Notes: generated by a model not told the origin, from the letters alone. Shown: positions 8,980-18,110, counted from the first letter of the stretch. The stretch: DNA of 64,000 bases from Streptomyces caniscabiei (GCF_014930365.1 NZ_JABXWI010000009.1:186001-250000); one strand, 5' to 3'. Made by a program: numbers and translations.

Positions 8980-9176
8980 CGAAGGTGGGGGAGCCGAGAG
9001 CGACGACGCCGGTGAGCCGGAGGCGGCGAAGGGACTCCCGCATGATCGACATGTCCAGAAGCTAGGGATCGATAATGTCGTCGGGAGTCATCCCGGGCGC
9101 CGGACCGTGTCATCCGCCAGGGCGAACCAGTCGGCTCTCGCGGGCCACGGCGTCGGCCTCCGTCCGGCCGCGCCCG
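8980..9176 (-). pseudogene. Relic of a methyltransferase/response-regulator junction
   Basis: This segment aligns end to end with 3307-3503. It keeps the start codons of the methyltransferase (MSIMRESLRRLRLTGVVA), the 57-bp leader including TGTCCAGAAGCTAG, and the last codons of a response regulator (ESRLVRPGG-stop). Reading frames on both sides break down within 25-30 codons, so neither gene is functional here. It is an ancient partial duplication or the scar of a second copy of that gene pair. It lies between the exported hydrolase and the TetR gene. Confidence 0.7.
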
Positions 9177-9309
9177 AAGGTTGGTCGTGGGTATGGCACT
9201 TTCATGGTCACGACCGGAGGGCGTCGGGCCCTCGGCTGTCGTGAGGCGTGCCGTGACCCCGTAGATGTATCATCGTCGCATCAGATTGAGGTGCATGCGC
9301 GGCAGGAGA

Positions 9310-9347
9310 GCATCAATTATCGGGATACCCGTAGCGTTCACGTATCC
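9310..9347. promoter_or_regulatory. Putative autoregulatory operator of the TetR gene
   Basis: The block GCATCAATTA...GTAGCGTTCACGTATCC sits 40 bp before the TetR start. GGATAC (9323-9328) and GTATCC (9342-9347) form an inverted repeat with a 13-bp spacer. The block matches 7483-7520 at the SDR promoter with equal spacing of all elements. TetR proteins commonly repress their own gene and a neighbour through such sites. Confidence 0.6.
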
Positions 9348-9386
9348 TCTAGGAGGACGAAAAACGCACTAGACAGGGAGACCGTT

Positions 9387-9965
9387 ATGGGCCGACCGCT
9401 GCGGGCAGATGCCGAGCGCAGTGTGCGTGCGATTTTGGAGGCGGCCGAGCGGGTCCTCGCTGATGATGCCGGTGCCTCCATGGAGCAGATCGCCGAAGCG
9501 GCGGGGCTGACCAGGATCACGGTGCACCGGCGGTTCGCGAACCGGCAGGCGCTGCTGGAGGCGCTCGCCGTCTCCGCGAAGCAGCAGCTCCTCGATGCCA
9601 TCGGGGAAGCCCGGCCCGACTCCGCTCCCGCGCTCGTGGCCCTGTACCGGGTGACCGCGAACGTCCTGCGGGTCAAGAGCACCTGGCGCTTCACCCTCAG
9701 CCACGCCACCCCCCACACCGAGACCGCGGCCGCCCTCTGGGCCGAGATCGACAGGTATACCGTCGAACTCCTGACCCGCGCGCAGAGGGAGGGAATCCTC
9801 GCCCCGGACGCGGACCTGGACTGGACGCGGCAGGTGTACTACGCGCTCCTGAGCGAAGCCCTCGACAGGCCCGGCACCGACCAGGACCCGGCCGCACAGG
9901 ATCACGACGCGCTCGCCGCACTCGTCATCGACACACTCCTGCACGGCGCGGGCCCACACGTCTGA
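9387..9965 (+). CDS. TetR/AcrR-family regulator
   Basis: The 192-residue protein has an N-terminal helix-turn-helix (about 12-57: RAILEAAERVLADD, then MEQIAEAAGLTRITVHRRF), followed by a helical ligand-binding domain with no family motif I recognise. ATG at 9387 has AGGGAG upstream. It is the only regulator divergent to the 9-kb minus-strand run, and its leader carries the box also found before the SDR gene. It probably represses both. The ligand cannot be inferred. Confidence 0.92.
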   Translation: MGRPLRADAERSVRAILEAAERVLADDAGASMEQIAEAAGLTRITVHRRFANRQALLEALAVSAKQQLLDAIGEARPDSAPALVALYRVTANVLRVKSTWRFTLSHATPHTETAAALWAEIDRYTVELLTRAQREGILAPDADLDWTRQVYYALLSEALDRPGTDQDPAAQDHDALAALVIDTLLHGAGPHV

Positions 9966-10442
9966 GACCCGGCACGGCAAACGCCACCGCCAGACGCGCA
10001 CCAGGCCGAGACGCCCGCCACGGACGACGGCGACGCCCCGCGGCTGAGCCCTCCTTCCCGGATGTGGGCTGGCCGTGAGCGGAGTTGAACCGACGTGGAG
10101 AACCTTGTCGGAACGTCCGGCCGAGGACGTGCTCTCCGCGCGAGGGGAGGTGAACCGTACGGCGGCAGCTGTTTCTGCGGGTTACTCCGACCACCAGGGC
10201 GGAGCCTCTGCGAGGTGGAAGGGAAATCCGCTGCGCCATGGTTCGACCGTGCCCGTTGAGCAGGGGCGCCAGCCAGGATTCTGTAGTGGGCAGGCCTCTC
10301 AAGGAGCGGCAGGGACCGTGTAGGGACCGCAAGGACAGGAACCAACCGACAGGGACCGCGCAAAGCTGACAGAGATGCACGCGCCTGACCTGCAAGAACG
10401 CCTTCAATCGGCACTGATCGGCAAGGGCCGCCAAGATCCTCA

Positions 10443-10490
10443 ATGGACTCATAATCCGTCGGCCGTGGGTTCGAGTCCCACCCGCCCCAC
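10443..10490 (+). repeat. tRNA 3'-half (CAU anticodon), attachment-site-like, copy A
   Basis: Anticodon arm ATGGA-CTCATAA-TCCGT (five pairs, one G-T wobble, loop with CAT), variable loop, T arm GTGGG-TTCGAGT-CCCAC and acceptor 3' strand CCGCCCC are intact. No matching GGGGCGG acceptor strand or D arm precedes it. It is therefore not a tRNA gene but the 3' portion that integrative elements commonly use as att identity. CAU would be tRNA-Met or tRNA-Ile2. Confidence 0.75.
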
Positions 10491-10494
10491 TTTT

Positions 10495-10511
10495 GCAGGT
10501 CTCTGACCTGC
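10495..10511 (+). terminator. Hairpin after tRNA-like copy A
   Basis: GCAGGTC-TCT-GACCTGC is a perfect 7-bp stem with a 3-base loop directly after the tRNA-like core. The same hairpin follows copy B, so it travelled with the repeat. It resembles a short tRNA-distal terminator. Confidence 0.5.
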
Positions 10512-10710
10512 GGAAACGTTCATTTTGTCCTGCCGGGGCGTCAACTTCGCCTGAACGGACTGAATCCGCTGCTCGTGGGTTTGGAGGCCGGCGGAGGTCG
10601 GGGGAGTTCCAGCCCCTCTGACCTGCGGCGGAGTAGGTGCTCGCGGTTACCGATCGTCGTTCGGGCCACTGCTCTGAGGGGCGATGCCAAGCCCCAGGGG
10701 CCGGGGCGGC

Positions 10711-11348
10711 GCGCTCGTGTCCAGTCGACGGTGTCTGCGGGGCGACTCGTTGTCCCATTAGCCGGTGTGCGGCAGGGCTGCCATCGTGCTGTGTAGACGC
10801 TGTCGCCCTCGCTGTGTTCCCTCTGCGATGACGTCCAGGGGTGGGGAAACTGCCCCAAGAGGAAACCGCCCGGTCAGGTTGATCGCCCTCTAGGGCAGAG
10901 CCTGCGGTTCGGCCGTCAGGCCGGTGCGACGGCCGACCCTGCACCGCTTCTAGGGCAGGTGCGGCCCCACGAGAGCGAACCTCAGAAGATCAACGCTTCT
11001 GTAGCCGACTCGCAATCCCTGGGCGAGGCCAGGAAGATCACCGTCCGATGCAGCAGCATGATCAGCGGCATGCTCGGGCCCGCGAGCTGCACCGGCTTAC
11101 CTGGGCAAGTCGGCGTGTCGAGTCAGGGGACCCGCTGACGGCAGCGTCTCAGGTCGCCCTCGCCTGCTTGGCGACGGGCCAGGAGAAGAGGACGAGCAGG
11201 CAGGTGTCGCCTGGTGACCATCAGGTGACCGCTGTCCGCCCGACGATTTACCGGAGTCCAGGGAATGCTTGGGGAGCGCCACCGCGAGCGGTCAGCTGCC
11301 GACGCGCCGCGCAAAACACCCGAAACGCTCCGGAAGGAATCTCACGCC
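10711..11348. other. Noncoding stretch before the carboxylesterase
   Basis: No open frame with coherent actinobacterial codon use or recognisable product is seen on either strand. It lies between repeat copy A and the carboxylesterase gene and presumably holds that gene's promoter. It may be the remains of an element arm. Confidence 0.5.
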
Positions 11349-12785
11349 ATGACTACGACCGCGCCCAAGGCCCCGACTGCACCAGGGGTGCGGTCCTGGT
11401 GGGGAATCCCGTACGCCACCGCCGAGCGGTATCGCCGCCCCGTGGTCGCGGACTTCGCTCCGGACCGACCCTATGACCGCAAGGGCGTCGTCTCTGTCCA
11501 GCCCGACAGCGGCGACTGGCTGGAAGCGGACAGCGGGATGGGCGAGAACTGTCTGAACCTGAACGTGTGGGCTCCCGAGCAGCCGGCCGGGACGGCGCTT
11601 CCGGTGGCCGTGTACATCCACGGCGGCGGATTCGAGTACGGCGCGAACACGCAGATCACGTCGAACGCCTCCGGTCTCGCCGCGTCGGGGCGCGTGGTGA
11701 GCGTGTCGGTCAACTACCGGCTCGGCGCCCTGGGCGCGCTCTCGCTCTCGCAGTACGGCGGGCGGCTCGCCGAGGTCAGCAACCTTTTCCTGCAGGACGT
11801 CATCGCCGCGCTGACCTGGGTCAAGCGGAACATCGCCCACTTCGGCGGCGACCCCGACCAGGTCACGGTCTACGGCCACAGCGCCGGCGCCTACTCCACC
11901 TTCGGTCTGCTCGGCGCCTCCTCCGCCGACGGCCTGTACCGGCGGCTGGCCGGGTTCTCCGGCGGGCCCGCTCGTAGCGTCCCGGCCTGGTGGGCCGAGG
12001 AGCTCGCGCACCTGTTCGTCACCGAACTCGGCGTAGCGGACAACCCGGAGAAGCTGCTCGACCTCGACGCGGTCTCCCTGAGGGACGCCCTGCGTAAGGT
12101 CGCCCCGACGGACCTCGGAGTCCGCGGCGGGGTGGACAACAAGGCCACCGGCGTCGTCCTGGACATCGGGCAGCCCGGCGCGGTGGTGCACGCCCATCCC
12201 ATGGACGTCCTCGCCTCGGGGGCGCACCGCGATGTCGACGTGCTGCTGAGCATGGCGAGTGACGACATGGGGTGGTGGGTGGCGAACGACCTCGACCGTT
12301 TCGACCCGCACACCCTCGACCGCGTCGTCGACGAGGTCGCGGGGTGGCGTATTTCCCGCTCCCGCGCAAAGAAGATCGTCGACGCCTACGACCAGGGCGG
12401 CCGTACCCCGGCCGAGGTCCGCGCCGCGGTCATGGCGGACTACCTCTTCGCACTCCCGGCAGCCCGCGGCGCCCTGGCGCACGCCGCCGCGGGCGGCAAC
12501 GCCCATCTCCTGATGATCGGGCCCGCCGAGGGCGCACCCGCCGTGCACGGCACCGAGATGTACGCCCTGGTCGGCCAGGAACAGCCGGGCCGCAGCGCCG
12601 AACAGGCCGAGCGTGACACGCGGATCCGCGACATCGTGCTCGACTTCGCCACCGGTGAACAGTCCCGTCTGTGGCCCGCTGTCACGGACAAACCCACCTC
12701 GGGAAGCGTCGGCAACCCGCCCTTCGAAGCCACGGCCCACTACCAGCAGACCCTCGGCCTGTGGGAGGGCATCGACCGTCCTTGA
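11349..12785 (+). CDS. Type-B carboxylesterase
   Basis: The 478-residue protein has the carboxylesterase type-B layout: GIPYATAERYRRP near the N-terminus, ENCLNLNVW at 66-74, oxyanion HGGGF at 91-95 and nucleophile elbow G-H-S-A-G at 176-180 (Ser178) preceded by FGGDPDQVTVYG. It hydrolyses carboxylic esters; no signal peptide is present, so it is cytosolic. ATG at 11349 follows AAGGAA. A dehydrogenase gene follows 62 bp later on the same strand. It is the first gene of the islet between tRNA-like copies A and B. Confidence 0.92.
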   Translation: MTTTAPKAPTAPGVRSWWGIPYATAERYRRPVVADFAPDRPYDRKGVVSVQPDSGDWLEADSGMGENCLNLNVWAPEQPAGTALPVAVYIHGGGFEYGANTQITSNASGLAASGRVVSVSVNYRLGALGALSLSQYGGRLAEVSNLFLQDVIAALTWVKRNIAHFGGDPDQVTVYGHSAGAYSTFGLLGASSADGLYRRLAGFSGGPARSVPAWWAEELAHLFVTELGVADNPEKLLDLDAVSLRDALRKVAPTDLGVRGGVDNKATGVVLDIGQPGAVVHAHPMDVLASGAHRDVDVLLSMASDDMGWWVANDLDRFDPHTLDRVVDEVAGWRISRSRAKKIVDAYDQGGRTPAEVRAAVMADYLFALPAARGALAHAAAGGNAHLLMIGPAEGAPAVHGTEMYALVGQEQPGRSAEQAERDTRIRDIVLDFATGEQSRLWPAVTDKPTSGSVGNPPFEATAHYQQTLGLWEGIDRP

Positions 12786-12847
12786 CGGCTGGCGGGACGC
12801 CATCCGGAACAGCGCACCAGGGGGCGAAACAGAGTGAGGAACTCGGT

Positions 12848-13870
12848 ATGAGCCAACCGACAGCAGCCGGCGACGCCGCACCGGCGACGATGCGGGCCGT
12901 CGTCGTCACCCGGCCCGGCGGCCTGGACGCACTTCAGATCCAGGATGTGCCGGTGCCGGTACGCAAGCCCGGCTGGGTGCGGATCAGGGTGAAGGCGTTC
13001 GGCGTCAACGAGTCCGAGGTCACCACCCGCAAGGGCGAGTCCGACGCGGAGGTCACCTACCCGCGGATCCCCGGCATCGAAGGCGTCGGCGTGGTCGATG
13101 CGGCCGACGAGGACAGCGTCCTCGGCCCGGGTCGGCAGGTGGCCACGATGATGGGCAACATGGGCCGCTCGTACGACGGCGCGTACGCCCAGTACGTGAC
13201 CGTCCCCGCGGCACAGGTCATCCCGTTCGAGACCACCCTGCCGTGGGACGTCGTCGGCGCCCTGCCCGAGATGTTCCAGACCGCCTACGGATCCCTGACC
13301 CGTGGCCTGGACCTCAAGGCCGGACAGACGCTGCTGATCCGCGGCGGCACCTCCACGGTCGGGCTGAGCGCGGCGGCGATGGCCAAGGACATCGGCGCCA
13401 CCGTCATCTCCACCACGCGTCACGCCGGGCGTGCCGACGAACTGCGGGCCATGGGTGTCGACCATCCGATCGTGGACGACGGACACATCGCCGAGAAGGT
13501 CCGGGACCTCGCACCGCAGGGCGTGGACGCCGCGCTGGAACTGGTGGGCTGCACAGCCCTGCCGGACTCCTTCGGATGCGTGCGCGTGCACGGCACCGTC
13601 TGCTTCACCGGCGCCCTGGGCGGCGCGTGGACGATCCCCGACTTCACCCCGTTCATGATCCCCAGCGGGGTGCGGCTGACCAGTTACGCGGGCGAGGCCG
13701 CCGACCTCCCGGCCGACGTCCTCGCCCATCAACTCCAGGCCATTGCGGAGGGACGGCTCAAGGTCCCGGTCGCGAAGGTCTACCAGGGCCTGGAACAGGT
13801 CCGTGACGCCCAGGCCGACGTCGAGTCCGGCACCACGCCGGGCAAGCACGTCGTCGTCCTGGACGACTGA
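12848..13870 (+). CDS. Zinc-independent quinone oxidoreductase-like MDR dehydrogenase
   Basis: The 340-residue MDR-superfamily protein has an N-terminal GroES-like domain (MRAVVVTRPGGLDALQI, IPGIEGVGVV) and a Rossmann domain with IRGGTSTVGLSAAAMAKDIGATV. The zinc-binding Cys/His set of classical alcohol dehydrogenases is absent, as in quinone oxidoreductase/enoyl reductase members that use NADPH. ATG at 12848 has GAGGAA upstream. It follows the carboxylesterase closely and may form an operon with it and the now-broken esterase downstream. Confidence 0.88.
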   Translation: MSQPTAAGDAAPATMRAVVVTRPGGLDALQIQDVPVPVRKPGWVRIRVKAFGVNESEVTTRKGESDAEVTYPRIPGIEGVGVVDAADEDSVLGPGRQVATMMGNMGRSYDGAYAQYVTVPAAQVIPFETTLPWDVVGALPEMFQTAYGSLTRGLDLKAGQTLLIRGGTSTVGLSAAAMAKDIGATVISTTRHAGRADELRAMGVDHPIVDDGHIAEKVRDLAPQGVDAALELVGCTALPDSFGCVRVHGTVCFTGALGGAWTIPDFTPFMIPSGVRLTSYAGEAADLPADVLAHQLQAIAEGRLKVPVAKVYQGLEQVRDAQADVESGTTPGKHVVVLDD

Positions 13871-14008
13871 GAACTGATCACGGGACGCGACGAGGTCATC
13901 GCACACCTCGACTCGATCTGCTCGCACCCGCACGTCGTTCGCAGTGAGTCCTTCAGCCCGGCGGAGAGCGCCTCCGCTCCCCGTCGTTGTTTCCGAAGGA
14001 GAGAACAG

Positions 14009-14830
14009 ATGACGGACCGGACAGCAGCAGACTCTTTCGGTGCCACGACCATCCGGCCCCGTTGGACCCGGAACTCGCGCCCGTCGAGGAGGCGCGGGGA
14101 GCCGTCTTTCCGGCCCTGTCGGACGAGGCCCTGCCAGAGATCCGACGGCAGATCGCGGAGGGTTCTCCCGGGTTGGATTCGGAGGCTCTGACGGCGGGCG
14201 GCAGAGTGCGGGTGGAGGAGCGCCAGGTACCGGGGCCGGAAGGCGAGCCGGACATCACGGTGCTGATCCTCAGCCCCGCCGAGGACCGAGGCCCCAAGGG
14301 AGGCATCCTCAGCCTCCACGGGGGCGGGATGATCATGGGGGACGCCGGGACCACGTGAGTCATCTCCTTCCCCATGTGATCGAGGGGAGTGCGGTCGTCG
14401 TGTCGGTCGAATACCGGCTGGCGCCGGATCACCCCGATCCCACGCCTTTCCCCCGCTCAGCCACCAAATTCTGAGCAACCTGTATGCGTGGACCTCCGTG
14501 CTGGGTGAGCGGTGGGGCGGTCCGGAGGTGTCGCAGTACGCCGCGTCGGCCCGCGCCGATGATCTCAGCCGGCTGCCGCGCACCTACATCGACACCGGCT
14601 CGGCCGAGGGGTTCCGCGACGAGATCCTGAGCTACGCCGGCCGCCTGGCCGAGGCGGGAGTGAGCGTCGACCTGCACATGTGGGGCGGGAGCTTCCACGG
14701 GTTCGACATGACGGTGGATCATGCGGCTGTGTCGCGCGCTTCCAGCGCGACCCGTGAGGAGTTCATCCGGCCCTTGACAGGTGAGTGGTGCGACAACGCG
14801 CAGACTGCGAAGACAGCCATTGCCTCCTGA
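14009..14830 (+). pseudogene. Broken HSL-type alpha/beta hydrolase (esterase)
   Basis: Fragments in three frames reconstruct an Aes/HSL-type esterase. The start lies at 14009 after GAAGGAGAG, then a frame change near 14050. An ILSLHGGGMIMG oxyanion segment follows, ending in a stop near 14356. VVVSVEYRLAPDHP is in another frame (about 14394-14437), then from 14498 a C-terminal part with YIDTGSAEGFRDEIL and GSFHGFDM (catalytic Asp/His region). The block between YRLAPDHP and the C-terminal part, which should hold GDSAGG, is missing. Frameshifts plus loss of the nucleophile mean it is dead. The 138 bp before it read on from the dehydrogenase as a short ITGRDEVIAHLDSICSHP peptide, perhaps another scrap. 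Confidence 0.8.
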
Positions 14831-14860
14831 CGGGCAAGCCCGGCGGTCACCGCGTTTCCG

Positions 14861-15796
14861 TCAAGCGTCGGTCCTCGTTTCGCGGGCCGCGTAGGCGGCC
14901 GGGGTGAGGCCGGTGCGGTCGCGGAAGAAGCGGCCGAAGTTCGCGGCGTCGGTGAAGCCGAGGTGGACGGCCACGGCCCGGGCGTCCCACCGGGCAGCTT
15001 CCAGCAGGCGCCGGGCTTCCAGGAGGCGCCGGTCGTCGATCAGTTCGCGTACTCCCTTGCCGGTGGCGTCCCGGGCGGTGCGGCTGAGGGTGCGGACCGA
15101 GCAGCCGAGCAACTCGGCGTAGTCCGCGGCGTGGTGCAGTTCGCGGAAGTGCAGCTCCAGGGCGTCCAGGAAGCGTCCGTACCGGTCGGCACGGCCGGCG
15201 CCGGCCGTGGCCGTTCCGATGGTGGCGATGCCAGGGGAGTTGGCCAGGCGCAGCAGCAGCGATTCGAGCAGGCTGCGGCGCAGGGCGTGGTGGATGTCGA
15301 GGGGGCGGCGCCCCAGTATGCGGTGTTCGTCCAGGAGTTGGAGTGCCGTCTGCTGGAGCCATGCGGTGTCGTCGGGGTGCGGGCTGAGCACGGCGGAGGC
15401 CTCGTGCGCGGTGAGCGGGGCCAGGAGGCGGGCGATATCGGGCCTCAGCACGTCCGGTTCGAACAGGATGAGCGGGCCGCGGGCCGCGCCGGGCGGATGC
15501 CAGCACTGTGCGTGCCCGGGACGCACCCACAGCCACTGGCCGGGGGCGACGGTCCGCGTGACGTGGTCGACGTCGTGCCGCAGCTCACCCTCGGTGACCG
15601 CGATGAGGTAGTGGAAGGTGGCACGGCCCGGACGGGGCGGGTTCCACGGCCAGTCGTCGTGGTGGGTGAAGAAGTCCTCGACGGTGCTCACTTCAAGGCC
15701 GTAGGGAGTACCGACCGGGGGCTGGAAACCGTACAGCGGTACCACAGCCGGACCGGCCGCGCTTCCGCTCGGGTCAGGGTGTCGCCTGTCGACCAT
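14861..15796 (-). CDS. AraC-family transcriptional regulator
   Basis: The protein is about 311 residues, with an N-terminal cupin-like sensing domain (about 30-130; VAPGQWLWVRPGHAQ) and a C-terminal pair of helix-turn-helix motifs (about 212-305) ending VAVHLGFTDAANFGRFFRDRTGLTPAAYAAR, the AraC signature. Adjacent GTG (15799) and ATG (15796) starts are possible; no strong ribosome site decides between them. It is divergent from the YjbR pair and convergent with the broken esterase. Its targets are unknown. Confidence 0.9.
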   Translation of the reverse strand: MVDRRHPDPSGSAAGPAVVPLYGFQPPVGTPYGLEVSTVEDFFTHHDDWPWNPPRPGRATFHYLIAVTEGELRHDVDHVTRTVAPGQWLWVRPGHAQCWHPPGAARGPLILFEPDVLRPDIARLLAPLTAHEASAVLSPHPDDTAWLQQTALQLLDEHRILGRRPLDIHHALRRSLLESLLLRLANSPGIATIGTATAGAGRADRYGRFLDALELHFRELHHAADYAELLGCSVRTLSRTARDATGKGVRELIDDRRLLEARRLLEAARWDARAVAVHLGFTDAANFGRFFRDRTGLTPAAYAARETRTDA

Positions 15797-15927
15797 CACG
15801 TGTCCGCAGCCTACTGCCTTTCTGGTTGGCTGCGGCGGAAGGATGGGACGTGCCGCCGCGCCCGCGCGGCGTGCCCTCCACGTCTTTCGATGCCACAGTC
15901 CGTCACCACTTGAGGAAGCGCACGCCC

Positions 15928-16323
15928 ATGAACGGACCGGCCCTGCACAAGACCGCCGCCGACTGCGCGGAGGAGCTCCCCGGAGCTCAGCTGGAACACC
16001 CTTTCGGTCCTGATTGGGAGGTCTTCAAGGTGCGCGGCAAGGTGTTCATGCTGATGACCGAAGTCCCGGGGCGGCCCGTGGTGATCCTCAAGGCGGATCC
16101 CGGTGAGGCTCAGGCCCTGCGGGAGCAGTACCGCCACATCACCCCCGGCTATCACATGAACAAGAAGCACTGGATCACCCTGGAGAGCGGAGACGGCATC
16201 GACCAAGAGCTCGTCAGGGAGCTCGTCACCGACTCCTACCGGCTCGTCGTCGCCCACCTGCCCAAGGCCGAGCAGCCCGTCGACCCGCACACCTACGGCA
16301 CCGGCACGCGGGCGCCCCGGTGA
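15928..16323 (+). CDS. MmcQ/YjbR-family DNA-binding-fold protein, first of a tandem pair
   Basis: The 131-residue protein has the YjbR pattern: H-F-G-P-x-W-E-V-F-K-V-R-G-K-V-F, later ITPGYHMNKKHWITL and LVTDSYRLVVAHLPK. The family has a double-wing DNA-binding-like fold with no firm role. ATG at 15928 has GAGGAA upstream. Its stop overlaps the start of a second YjbR gene (GTGA), and the two products are clearly homologous, so this is a tandem duplication kept as a coupled pair. Confidence 0.88.
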   Translation: MNGPALHKTAADCAEELPGAQLEHPFGPDWEVFKVRGKVFMLMTEVPGRPVVILKADPGEAQALREQYRHITPGYHMNKKHWITLESGDGIDQELVRELVTDSYRLVVAHLPKAEQPVDPHTYGTGTRAPR

Positions 16324-16715
16324 GCGCGGCCGGTGACCGGCTCCAGGACACCGCCCGCCGGGCGGCCCTGGCCCTCCCCGACGTCAGCCACGGCTACCCC
16401 TTCACCCCCGGACTCGACGTATACAAGGTCGCGGGCAAGGTGTTCCTGATCGTCACCGACGACCCGGACGAACAGATCATCACGGTCAAGTGCGAACCCG
16501 AGCACGCGCGGGCACTGGAGCGCGGCCACGCATCGATCACACCGGGCCGCTATCTCGACAAACGGCACTGGATCTCACTGGGGCCGGGACCCCGCATCAC
16601 CGAGCGGCTGGTCACCGACGTGGTCGAGGACTCCTACCACCTGGCCGTCGAGCGGCTGCCGCGACGCGACCGCCCGGTGCCCGATGAACTCCGCGACCTT
16701 CCCCCTAGCGGCTGA
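16320..16715 (+). CDS. MmcQ/YjbR-family protein, second of a tandem pair
   Basis: Also 131 residues, with the family blocks YPFTPGLDVYKVAGKVFLIVTD, ITPGRYLDKRHWISL and VVEDSYHLAVERLP. The GTG start at 16320 lies inside the previous stop codon. Divergence from the first copy is substantial (roughly half the positions differ), so the duplication is not recent. It could act as a heterodimer with its neighbour, which is inference from the coupling. Confidence 0.87.
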   Translation: MSAAGDRLQDTARRAALALPDVSHGYPFTPGLDVYKVAGKVFLIVTDDPDEQIITVKCEPEHARALERGHASITPGRYLDKRHWISLGPGPRITERLVTDVVEDSYHLAVERLPRRDRPVPDELRDLPPSG

Positions 16716-16796
16716 GCCGACGCCTGTCAGTGCCCCGTGCAAGGCTCGTCATGTCCGCACACGTACGCACACGTCCGCCTGCGACCCGAGAGACGG

Positions 16797-18110
16797 ATGG
16801 AACCGACCGAAGTGACCCTCCCGCTCTTCCGCGAGGAGCCCTCCCGGCCCCTCGCCGACCGCCTGCGCCCCACCCAGCTGGAAGATGTCGTCGGGCAGGA
16901 CCACCTCCTTGCCCCGGACGCCCCGCTCGGCCGCATGGTCGCCCAGCAGCGCCTCGGCTCCGCCATCCTGTGGGGCCCTCCCGGCGTCGGGAAGACCACC
17001 ATCGCCCGGCTCCTCGCGGACGCCGGCAACCTGGCCTTCGAGCCAGTGTCGGCCACCTTCTCCGGCGTCGCCGATCTGCGCAAGGTCTTCGCCGCCGCAC
17101 GAAGCCGACGTGGCATCGGCCAGGGCACCCTGCTGTTCGTCGACGAGATCCACCGCTTCAACCGCGCCCAGCAGGACAGCTTCCTGCCCTACGTCGAGGA
17201 CGGCACCGTCACCCTGATCGGCGCCACCACGGAGAACCCGAGCTTCGAACTCAACGGCGCCCTCCTCTCCCGCACCCAGGTCCTCGTCCTCAAACGCCTC
17301 GACGAAGCCGCACTGTCCACGCTCCTCGACCGCGCCGAGCAGCTCACCGGCCACCATCTGCCCCTGGACGACGACGCCCGCCGCGCACTGATCGCCATGG
17401 CCGACGGCGACGGCCGCTACCTCCTCAACATGGCCGAACAGCTCCAAGCCCTCCCGGACACCGAAACCACCCTGGACACCGCCGGGCTCGCCCATCACAT
17501 CCAGCAGCGCGCCCCGCTGTACGACAAGGCGCAGGAGGGCCACTACAACCTGATCTCCGCGCTGCACAAGTCGATGCGCGGCTCCGACCCGGACGCGGCC
17601 CTGTACTGGCTCGCCCGCATGCTCGACGGCGGCGAGGACCCGCTGTTCGTCGCCCGCCGCCTGGTCCGCTTCGCGAACGAGGACATCGGCATGGCCGACC
17701 CGCACGCCGTCCAGCAGGCCCTCGCCGCCTGGGACGTGTACGAGCGACTCGGCTCCCCCGAGGGTGAGTTGGCGATCGCCCAGGCCGTCGTCCACCTCGC
17801 CACCGCCCCCAAGTCCATCGCCGTCTACCGCGGCTTCAACGCCGCACACCGATCAGCCCGGCACACCGGTTCACTCATGCCACCCGCCCACATCCTCAAC
17901 GCCCCGACCCGGCTGATGAAAGACCTTGGCTACGGCAGGGACTACCAGTACGACCCGGACACAGCCGACGGCTTCTCCGGTGACGACTACTTCCCTGACG
18001 ACATGAATCGCCAGACGTACTACCAGCCCACCCGCAACGGCTACGAAGCCCAGATCACCGAGCGCCTGCGCCACTGGGCCGCGCTGCGCGCCCGCCGGCA
18101 ACGCGGCTGA
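16797..18110 (+). CDS. rarA: RarA/MgsA-like replication-associated AAA+ ATPase
   Basis: The 437-residue protein has an N-terminal VVGQDHLL motif, Walker A GPPGVGKTT near residue 62, Walker B LLFVDEIHRFN, sensor-1 IGATTENPSFE and the C-terminal RarA tetramerisation region (HKSMRGSDPDAALYWLARML, then VYRGFNAAH and GYGRDYQYDPD). RarA acts at stalled forks and gaps. ATG at 16797 is the best fit to family length, though its ribosome site is weak. Finding rarA inside an islet bounded by attachment-like repeats suggests an extra, possibly transferred copy. Confidence 0.92.
   Translation: MEPTEVTLPLFREEPSRPLADRLRPTQLEDVVGQDHLLAPDAPLGRMVAQQRLGSAILWGPPGVGKTTIARLLADAGNLAFEPVSATFSGVADLRKVFAAARSRRGIGQGTLLFVDEIHRFNRAQQDSFLPYVEDGTVTLIGATTENPSFELNGALLSRTQVLVLKRLDEAALSTLLDRAEQLTGHHLPLDDDARRALIAMADGDGRYLLNMAEQLQALPDTETTLDTAGLAHHIQQRAPLYDKAQEGHYNLISALHKSMRGSDPDAALYWLARMLDGGEDPLFVARRLVRFANEDIGMADPHAVQQALAAWDVYERLGSPEGELAIAQAVVHLATAPKSIAVYRGFNAAHRSARHTGSLMPPAHILNAPTRLMKDLGYGRDYQYDPDTADGFSGDDYFPDDMNRQTYYQPTRNGYEAQITERLRHWAALRARRQRG

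Larger units (their letters stand above)
10310..10710 (+). repeat. Long repeat copy A carrying a tRNA 3' half
   Basis: This is the most diverged of three copies (others at 18361-18960 and 24464-24828). Similarity covers about 130 bp before and about 200 bp after the tRNA-like core. The core and its flank (from CCAAGATCCTCA) are identical in all three. No protein-coding potential is seen here. Open frames running antisense through the core are spurious translations of the tRNA-like segment. Confidence 0.75.

Noticed and set aside
16741..16796. LexA or other SOS box upstream of rarA
   Set aside because: The ACACGTACGCACACGT repeats do not match the actinobacterial LexA site pattern.
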